Made by a program: the position numbers and the translations under genes. Shown one piece after another: positions 51,383-60,000 of a DNA stretch of 60,000 nt. The first letter of the stretch is position 1, and each line of letters starts with the position of its first letter. The notes under the pieces were generated by a model. The model was given only the letters and a program-made list of their open reading frames with translations. It was not told the DNA's origin and did not search any database. The stretch comes from Neocallimastix lanati (nom. inval.) (lineage: Eukaryota; Neocallimastigomycota; Neocallimastigomycetes; Neocallimastigales; Neocallimastigaceae), in NCBI GenBank assembly GCA_016946835.1, contig JACVTC010000089.1, forward strand, positions 454,001 through 514,000, in the 5' to 3' direction.

Positions 51383-54179
51383 ATGTCAAATATTACAATT
51401 ATATTTCTATATATAATACTCTTTATTGTAAAATTTATACAAACTAAAAAAGTATCATTATATGCATTTACATATACAAATTCCGATAGTTATTATTCAG
51501 CTATTGTAGATAAATTTAATGAGTATTCTCAGAAAAATTCGCTAGGTATAATACTTGAATTGAAATTTTTAGGCAATTCAGGTTCTAATTTGACACCCGA
51601 AGAAGTTGCAAAAAAATTAACAAATTATTTAAAAGATTCTCAAAATAATGAAAACCCTGAAAATATTGATATAGTTACTTATGAACTTATGTATAGTAGT
51701 AAATTTTCTGAATATTTTATTGATTTAAAAAAATATTTCTCAAAAGAAAGAATAGAAACTTATATAAGATCTTCTATTGAAAGTTGTTCAACTATGAAAA
51801 GGGAATTAGTTGCATTGGTATGCTAAAAAAATTATTAATAATAGATATATATTTTATAATTAAAATAATATTTTAATACCAATTTTTTAACTTTACTTTA
51901 ATTTTATATTTTATAATGTAATAATTTTAAAAATACTAATTATAAAATAATAAAAATAATAAAAAGCCATTATTTTCTGAATATGGTGTTTTAGGTTATA
52001 ATGCTGATTTATTAAAAAAGTACAATAAATCAATACCGAAAACATGGAATGAATTAATAGAAACGGCGAAATATATTATTGACAGTGAAAAGGCTATAGG
52101 CAAAAATATTATTGGTTATGCTTCTCAACATATTGAAACTGAAACAGCAACATGTTCAGCATTAGAATTACTATATTCAGGTCGAAAGAAAAAAACTGAT
52201 AGATGCCCATCATTAAAGAGTGATGAAGCACTTAAAGTAATGGGAATTTTGAAAGAAATGAAAGAAAAAGGTGTTGCAACAGGTATATTATATTATATTA
52301 TATTATATTATATTTTATATTAATATTATATTATATCATTTTATTTTATCTATAAGTCAAATAAATAAATAAATAAATAAATAAATAAAAATTAATAATA
52401 AAATTTATATTTTATTTTCTTTTTTTTTTCTGTTTAAATTATGAAAATAAATTTTAATATTTTTTAGTGGATTCTTTAAATAAAACTGAAGGTGAAATAG
52501 CAGAAGGTTTATGGTCTGGAAAAATCTTATTTGGTAGAAATTGGCAATTTGTTGGTACTGTTTGTAATGATGAAAATATAGTAAAATTTAATCCATTATG
52601 TAATGCATTAATAAAGAGTACAATTTTACCAGGCTATTATGAAGGAATATCTGCTTCAGTTGTTGGTGGTCACAACATAGCTGTTCCTAAAACTTCTAAA
52701 AATATAGAGGAGGCAGTAAAAGTTATAGATTTTTTAACAAATTATACTATTCAAAAAGAATTTGTTAATGAAAAATTACCAGCAATTCCTGAAATATATT
52801 ATGATCAGGAAGTTTGTCAACAAATTGATTGTTCTTTATATAGTGCAATTCAAGCTATTGCAAGACCAAGTTCTTTTAAAGAATATGATCAGTATTCATT
52901 TGAATTTAGAGATAACATTTCAAAAGCTGTTAAAGATGAGATTTCATTCGATATTGCTTTAATCAGAAATCGTAATATTATTTCTATTAAAAATACAGAA
53001 TTTAAAAGTTGGCCTTCCATTGTTATTAATGGCATTGCTCTCATACTATTAATTGGATGTTTTATCAGTATATTCTTTGTTTACAGTTATAGTGATAATG
53101 AGCATCTTTGTTTTATGAATATAAATTATTGGTATACATATATTATAGGTTGCTTATTTATATTAATATATGTAGTACTTACTTCAGGAAATACAAGTAA
53201 TTTAAAATGCCAATTCAGGTTTTGGATTTTAATGTTAGGTTATAGTTTATGTAATGTACCAATTTTTGCACGTCTTATGGGTAATTATCCAAGAAATTAT
53301 GGTTTACCAAAGTTTGTTCGTAATAATATGACCATGGTCACTAACTTTTTATTATTTATGGAAATGGGTATTGCTTTTCTTTGGGCTGTTTTTTCCCCCT
53401 TTAAACGTCGTGTGATTCGAACAAATAATGAATTAAATGAAGCTTATTACATCTGTGATTCAGATTCATTTATTGGTGATTTTTATTTTAACTTTTCAGT
53501 AGCAATTAATTTATTTATGACTCTCGGAATAGCTTATCTAATGTTTATTGAATGGAGATTCCCAAAATACTATTTAGATCTTCGTAATTTTAGCTTCATT
53601 ATTTATTCATCAATTGTATTTCTTATTGTGGAAGTTGTCTTAAAATACATCACTGTTAGAGATATAATTTTATATTACTTCCTTCATACAATTCCAAAAT
53701 TATTTTATGTATTTTATTTAACTATTGTTATATTTAGTTTGAAGTTTTATTATATTTGTAAAGATATTCCAGCTGAAAAGAAAACTATTTGCAGTATTAA
53801 GGATAAATTTTCTTCATCAGATCATTATGAATATCAAATTATACCTGAAGATAATTATGAAAGTTATACTAATACTTTAACTAATAAAAGTAATTATTGT
53901 AGTCCTATTACAAAAAGTACTAAAATTACTAATCCTTCTCCTCAAATTAGATCTACTACTATAGATGTTATGAATAATAAATATTCAGATTCAACATTAA
54001 ATACTTCGAAGGAAAAAAAATTCAATACTCCAAATCCAGATAATATACCAACTATTATTTCTAATTCATTCCAATATCCAGAATCAATATTTCCATCGGG
54101 TAATACTGATATTTTAATGTATGGAGGAAAATATAATTATATGAACGTTGAAAATTTATTACATATAATGAAAAATTAA
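51383..54179 (+). CDS. Chimeric receptor: solute-binding ectodomain plus class C GPCR-like 7TM (copy 2)
   Basis: Three exons: 51383-51817, 51967-52282, 52468-54179; 820 aa. The start is the ATG giving MSNITIIFLYIILFIVKFIQ, a signal peptide. The ectodomain to about residue 430 resembles a bacterial family-1 solute-binding protein: VSLYAFTYTNSDSYYSAIVD, an NIDIVTYELMYSSKF strand, a VALPLFSEYGVLGYN junction, KYNKSIPKTWNELIETAKYI (typical WxEL segment), EGLWSGKILFGRNWQFVG, and SVVGGHNIAVPKTSKNIEEA (the GG.. hinge region). Seven hydrophobic segments start near 436 (WPSIVINGIALILLIGCFIS) and end with a TM7 that runs into KFYYICKDIPAEKK. Paralogous to the minus-strand receptor at 33-36 kb but with fewer introns, a different 7TM subtype and a Ser/Thr/Asn tail without the FxPK motif. 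Ligand and G protein unknown. Confidence 0.9.
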
Positions 54180-54482
54180 ATTCCCTAAAAAAAAAAAAAA
54201 AAAAGTATATGTATATGTGTATATATTTAATAATTTCAAATTTTATTAAAAATTTGTATTATATCATTTTTTTTATTTATTTATTTATTTATTTTTTATT
54301 TTTTATTTTTTTTTTTTTTATTTTTTTTTTTTTTTTTTTTCAATTGTTAATATAAATTTTTTAATTAAAAATTTAGTGTTATCTATGTAAAATATTATTC
54401 ACATCATCATCGTTATTATTATACCATATTTAATTATGAAAATAATTAATAAATAAATTAAATAATGATGAATCTAGAATTA

Positions 54483-54513
<31 letters not shown>

Positions 54514-55185
54514 TATTATTTCCATTTGTTTTTTTTATTATGTTATTACTCTTTATTTGTTAATGTAATATTAAAATAATATTATTAATGTAATAAAATA
54601 AATAATATTGTATAAATATAAAGTAAAAAAGTTAATTATTATAACAACAATAATAATATAATTATTTTTAAAATTAATAAATTTATTATAAACATCTTTA
54701 TTGTATAAATAAATTAATAATTAAGATTAAAATAATAAATTGCTTAATTGATATAGAAAATTATTAAAATTTCATTTTCATCAATATTAATTAAATTTTA
54801 TATATTTATGGAGTCTAATTATAATGGATTTATGGTATATACATGAAGATTTCATTAACAGCTGTTAAAAAAAATAATATATTAATGTCATTATAAAAGT
54901 TCATAATTTTGCTCATTTTTGTCTTCTTTATTATATGAATAATAAAATAATTTATAATATTTTTATTATAATAAACGATCATATGTATATATTTTTTTTA
55001 TACATTAATATAGTACTAAAATTAATTTTAATTAAAAAAAATAAAAATAAAAATAAGGAACCATATTTAAAAAATGATGTATCAAATTAATTATTTCATT
55101 TACCCTATATATATGAATTTAACTTTTTGAAAATTGATGTTACTAAAAAAAATTCATTTATTAATCACAAATAATAATAAAAAAA

Positions 55186-55462
55186 ATTCATGTATACCTT
55201 TTTTATAGATGTTTTTTTTTGAGAATATAAATACTTGATTGGAATGAAGAATTATATTAAGATTACATTTAAATTATATTTAATTTTTAGAAAATTAATA
55301 ATGACAAAATAAAAAAGAAACAAAAAACATGTATACTTTTAATACAGATGAAAAACATTTTTTTTATATGCACATTAATATATAGTTGTTATGAAAAAAT
55401 ATATTAAGATTATATTTAAATTATATTAATATTATATAGATATTAAATAAGAATTTTAGAAA
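55186..55462 (+). repeat. Diverged ~135-bp tandem duplication
   Basis: Two copies share CATGTATACYTTTTWATA, AGATG, TATATTAAGATTAYATTTAAATTATATT and a TTTTAGAAAWTTAATA end. Confidence 0.5.
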
Positions 55463-56288
55463 TTAATATTAGCTTTTATTATTATATGCTAATAAATATA
55501 TAACAAAATACAAAAAAAAAAGAAAAAAAAAAAAAAAAAGAAAAAAAAAGAGCTGTATTTGTATAAATAAAATTAATATTTTAACAATTTAATATAATCT
55601 ATTATTTTATTGGAAAAATTAATCCTTTTTTATAAATTTAAAATTCGATTTATTAGTATTTTCTAAAATTTTTTCAAAATAAAATATAATCACTAATCGT
55701 TAATATAAAATATTAATAAAAACTTTATAAAAAATATATAAATTATTTATATATATTATCATGAATATTAGTATATTTTTTTGTAAAGAATAATCAAGCA
55801 TAAAATATAATTGAGGCTGGTATTATTTTCAATATAAAATATGAAATCCACTTTGTCAAAAAAAATTTAGAAATAATTAACTTATTTACACCATTATTTT
55901 AATTTTTTGTATTAGTATAATTAATATAATAAATATAAATATTTTATAACATTTGTAAATTTTATATAAAGGTTTAAACTAAGAAACTAAAATAATATTT
56001 CTCCCAAATGTTATTATCGAATAAAAATTATCACCATTAAATAATATAATAGTATCACTATTTGCCGTTTTTTAAAATATTTTTTACTATTATGTTCTAA
56101 TAATAAAAAATCATTTTATTTAACAATATTATTTTTTTTAATTAATAATTTTTAATTATTCTAAAATGAGTTTAATAAATAATTATTAATAAAAATTATA
56201 ATTAATAAAGTTAATGCAATATAAAGTTAAAAAGCTTGATCTTTTTTTTTATAATACATAATATAATGAATATACAAAATTTTTAATA

Positions 56289-56521
56289 AAAAATATATAT
56301 ATTATATTAAATATATATATGTATAAAATATAATAAAAATAAATATAAAAAATATATATATTATATTAAATATATATATGTATAAAATATAATAAAAATA
56401 AATATAAAAAATATATATATTATATTAAATATATATATGTATAAAATATAATAAAAATAAATATAAAAAATATATATATTATATTAAATATATATATGTA
56501 TAAAATATAATAAAAATAAAT
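56289..56521 (+). repeat. 59-bp tandem repeat, four near-identical copies
   Basis: Unit: ATATAAAAAATATATATATT then ATATTAAATATATATATG and TATAAAATATAATAAAAATAA. Essentially no divergence between copies, so probably recently amplified. Confidence 0.95.
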
Positions 56522-56584
56522 AATAAAAAAATTTTTTTTATTAAAATGAAGTATATTGGTTTTCATAATAAAATTTCCCATCAT

Positions 56585-56874
56585 TTCATTAATTATAAGT
56601 TAATAAACATTAAAAACTTAAAAATTTTATTTTTACATTTGGTATGAAAGCATAAATAAATAAAAAAATAATAACAATATTATTTAAAAAATTGACCGCT
56701 TTGAAATAAAATATTTGGAATAAAATTCAATATATAAAAATTCAATATATATTAAAAAAAATTATAAATTTAAATATAAGACATGGAAAAAATAATAATT
56801 AAAAATTTGTGTTATACATCATAAAACTTTAATTATTAATTATTAATATAAAAATTATTCTAATGAAAATTTCC

Positions 56875-56905
<31 letters not shown>

Positions 56906-57055
56906 TATTAGTTAATATAAGTTTTCTTTTTTCTTTTCTTTTTTTTATATTAGTTAATAAACATTAAAAACTTAAAAATTATATTTTTACATTTGGTATG
57001 AAAGTATAAATAATAAAAAAAAATAATAAATATTATTTAAAAAAAAATTTCCTAT
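56585..57055 (+). repeat. ~110-bp direct repeats about 360 bp apart
   Basis: 56598-56690 and 56954-57045 share GTTAATAAACATTAAAAACT, TAAAAATTWTATTTTTACAT and TTGGTATGAAAGYATAAATAA. The interval contains C/T-rich runs that are also partly duplicated. Confidence 0.85.
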
Positions 57056-58751
57056 TAAAAAAAAAGTTTTTTCTATATTATATAAATTTATTCATTAAAA
57101 ATTTTAAAAACTCAATTATTTTTTTTGAATTATATTCAATATATATTATTGATTTTCTGATATATTTCACATTTAACAAAAGACAAATACTTATAAGCTT
57201 ATATTTAATTGTTAGATATAAAATAACAAATTTTATTTTATTTTGAAACATCGAAAATTCATATAAATTTCATATAAAAAATATAAAATAATTAAATATG
57301 ATAATATTAATATAAAATTAATTAAATTATTATTATTCAATACCTTTTCTTATAATTTTTTTTATAATTATTATAAGAGATGTAAGAAATATATAAAATT
57401 ATACTTAAAATATTTATATTAGTTTTTATATTGTCTAATTACAATATTAGCATTTTTTAAATAATAAAAATTAATAATTTATTATTTTCATGGTATACAT
57501 ATTTATATTTTAATTTTTGGTTATTCTATGAAATAATATATATTAAAAAATATATAGTTTATTACATTATATTAAGAGACTATCTTAAATATTTAATATA
57601 TATATTTAATAATATTAAATATGATGTTAAACAAATAATAATTAATTAAAAATAAATAAACTTCATTTCGAAGTATTTATTTAATAATGATAAATTAAAA
57701 AAAAAAAAAATAAAAAAAAAAAATTTGTAGTTAACATCTTTGTTATTATTAATTAAATAATATTCGATAAAAATAATTATTATAGTTTTATATTATTAAT
57801 AATATAAAACTATAAAATATATTTAAACCTTATATAATTAATATTTGATATAAAATAATTTCCATAAAATTAAAGTTTTAATATTATTTGTGTTAATATA
57901 ATCATTCTTATTATTTGTTCTTCCTTATTATTGTTATGATTATTAAATAACTTTAAATTTACATAATTTAAATAATATCATAATAAATATTTTTGGCTTG
58001 TTTTTTATAAAATTTATATATATAAAAAAATAATAATTTTTAATTTATTTATTAACAATCATATTCAAAAATTTCCATTTTTGTACAACAGAAGCATTTC
58101 TTCAATTAATAAACTTTTAATTATATATTAATATATATTATTCTTTATGGATGACAATTGTGTTCTTTTTTTAATTAATTATTTTTTTTTTTAAAAAAAT
58201 TCATTTATTTTTATATATATTAATTAATATAAATATTATACATATATATAATTCATTATAATAAATAATATATTAATTTCTTAATTATTTAAAAAAAATA
58301 AAAAGATGATATAATTTTAAAAATATAAAATCTTATGTATATTTAATTATATTTAAATATTATTATTATTTAGATTAAAATAAAGTTCTTTTATTACACA
58401 CAATTTAATAAATACCATAAATACCAATCATTGCTTTAGTTATAAAAAAAAATATAACAATAAATTAAATGTAACCTCTAATTTTTAGATTATTCAATTT
58501 TATTTTCATGTTAAAAAAAATTTAATAATAGAATTTTCACTTTGTAAATTTTTTTTTAAAATTATTATTAATATCACAAGATATATATCATTTTTATATT
58601 TTAATTTTAATTATACATTATTTATATTCAATTTATTTATTTAATTTTTTTAAAAATAATAAAATTCCTTGGATTTTAAATTTTAATATATAAAAGTCGA
58701 ATATTTTTTATATTATAATTTCATATTTCATTTTTAACATGTATTTAGATT

Positions 58752-58921
58752 CTATTTTTAACCTACCATTATGAAATTTTGTAATTCGTAAAAAGAGGAA
58801 CATTTAGTAATATTTTTTTTAATTATTTTATTATTGAATTCTTCAAAGTTCATAGCATTCAGAATATGTTTTGATTCAATTTTAGCAAAAAATTGATACC
58901 GAATACGATAATTGTAAAATC
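58752..58921 (-). pseudogene. Exon-like fragment, unknown
   Basis: The minus strand holds about 55 codons without a stop, after an AG and before a GTAGGT. It reads GFYNYRIRYQFFAKIESKH, then ILNAMNFEEFNNKIIKKNIT and KCSSFYELQNFIM. Amino-acid composition is more protein-like than the neighbourhood. No family recognised, no start, and no confirmed partner exon (a second stop-free stretch lies at 59140-59250 on the same strand). Confidence 0.22.
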
Positions 58922-60000
58922 CGACTCAATAATATATATACTTTCTATTCAACTTAGTATTTATTTACCTTAGAAGCTAAAATTTTTATCTTTAGTAAAT
59001 AAAATTGTAAGATATTATCAATTTCTTAAAATATAAAATTAATAAATTTATATTTTTGTAGAATCAATAATTTTAAAATACTATTTTTTTGTTTATTGTG
59101 TTTTTTAAATTTTCTTTTCATGATAATATCTATATCTATATATTATATATTAATTATTTCTGCAAATAATAAATTATCTTTAAAAGCCTCTATATAGACA
59201 ACATATCTAATAAAAAAAAGTTTTATGACATATTTTAATTTCAATAAAATTTTTTATATTTTATTTTTTTTCTAGAATTTAATTTTTTATACTACTGGTT
59301 AAAAAATATTTATAAAATAGTCTTTTTATACATTTTTAATATCATAAATTTTAGATATACCCAAAATTGATGATAGTTAAGTTTTAATATTAGTTAAGGT
59401 TATATTAATATTATATTTTTGGTTCAATTATTTATTATAAATTAAATTATATCTTTTATTTATAACAGTAATAATTAAATTTATAAATTAAGCATTATTT
59501 GTGTAACTATAAAAATTAATAAAATAAAGAAAATAGTATTTTTGAAATAAATATGAAGTAATAAGATTAATATTTTTATCTAAATATTATTATAATTAAA
59601 ATGAATATATATCTTTTTATAAACTTTAGCATAAAATTAATAAAATAATAAAACGTAAAATTAATGCAATATATCTAATTAATTGAATGCAATAAAATTT
59701 TTAATGTAATAAAATATTTAAAATTTTATTAGATTTAATTAATAAGACGATTTTATTATGATAACTTCAACATATAATAAATGGGTATAATACTACAATT
59801 ATAAAATAAGACTTTTTATGAAATTTATCAATTTATAAAATGAAATATGAATTTATGCAAAAAATATTGTGATTTATTGATTGCACATTTACAAAGTCTT
59901 TTTTTTTTTTTTTATAATCAAATAAATGATAAAAATTATGAACTTCAATACATTATAAATACCTCTAAAACAGTAATTATGTTAGATTTATAACTTAAAA

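Larger units (their letters stand above)
54180..60000. other. 5.8 kb gene desert
   Basis: AT-saturated. Holds T-rich runs (54270-54340), a diverged ~135-bp tandem duplication at about 55186-55460, the 59-bp tandem repeat, a 110-bp direct repeat pair (56581 and 56945) and one exon-like minus-strand fragment (58752-58921). No complete gene. Confidence 0.6.

Overview
The window looks like chromosomal DNA of an extremely AT-rich eukaryote, most likely an anaerobic gut fungus (Neocallimastigomycota). The reasons are: AT-saturated non-coding DNA full of A/T simple repeats; many short GT-AG introns (often 40-160 nt); long asparagine-rich tracts in otherwise conserved proteins; two receptors that join a bacterial-type solute-binding ectodomain to a seven-helix membrane domain; FLYWCH/MULE-type transposase relics; and an XRRA1-like leucine-rich-repeat protein, a family I associate with flagellated lineages. 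The assignment is an inference. A dictyostelid or another AT-rich protist is the main alternative.

Layout. A gene-rich left half (0.8-35.9 kb) carries: IST1 (+, 801-3635), an ESCRT-III regulator; DNAJC3/P58IPK-like ER co-chaperone (-, 4441-6932); a 4.5 kb non-coding stretch with a 7-bp satellite and a decayed copia-like LTR element; a 27-exon Rho GEF with DH, PH and degenerate RhoGAP-like parts (+, 11438-18133); a 74-aa coiled-coil protein (-, 18531-18874); an XRRA1-like LRR protein (-, 18974-21690); a 2074-aa extended-PHD-finger protein with a giant Asn-rich tail (-, 22841-30619); and the first solute-binding-domain/7TM receptor (-, 32991-35865). I rebuilt every multi-exon model by hand from splice sites. 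In each the exon lengths sum to a multiple of three and the reading frame carries through all junctions.

The right part (35.9-60 kb) is mostly desert. It holds two broken FLYWCH/MULE transposase copies (43.0-44.2 and 47.7-48.7 kb). Around and between them lie two minisatellite arrays in opposite orientation (46.1-46.65 and 47.03-47.47 kb), direct repeats carrying CCCTAA telomere-like units, and several other tandem repeats. A second solute-binding-domain/7TM receptor (+, 51383-54179) sits alone, followed by 5.8 kb of non-coding DNA.

Functionally the genes are not an operon. The most distinctive content is the pair of chimeric receptors, which by architecture would sense an extracellular solute (plausibly a sugar) through a bacterial-type binding protein coupled to a class C GPCR-like membrane domain. 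The others are housekeeping or regulatory: ESCRT/IST1, ER protein folding, Rho signalling, chromatin reading and a possible flagellar LRR protein.
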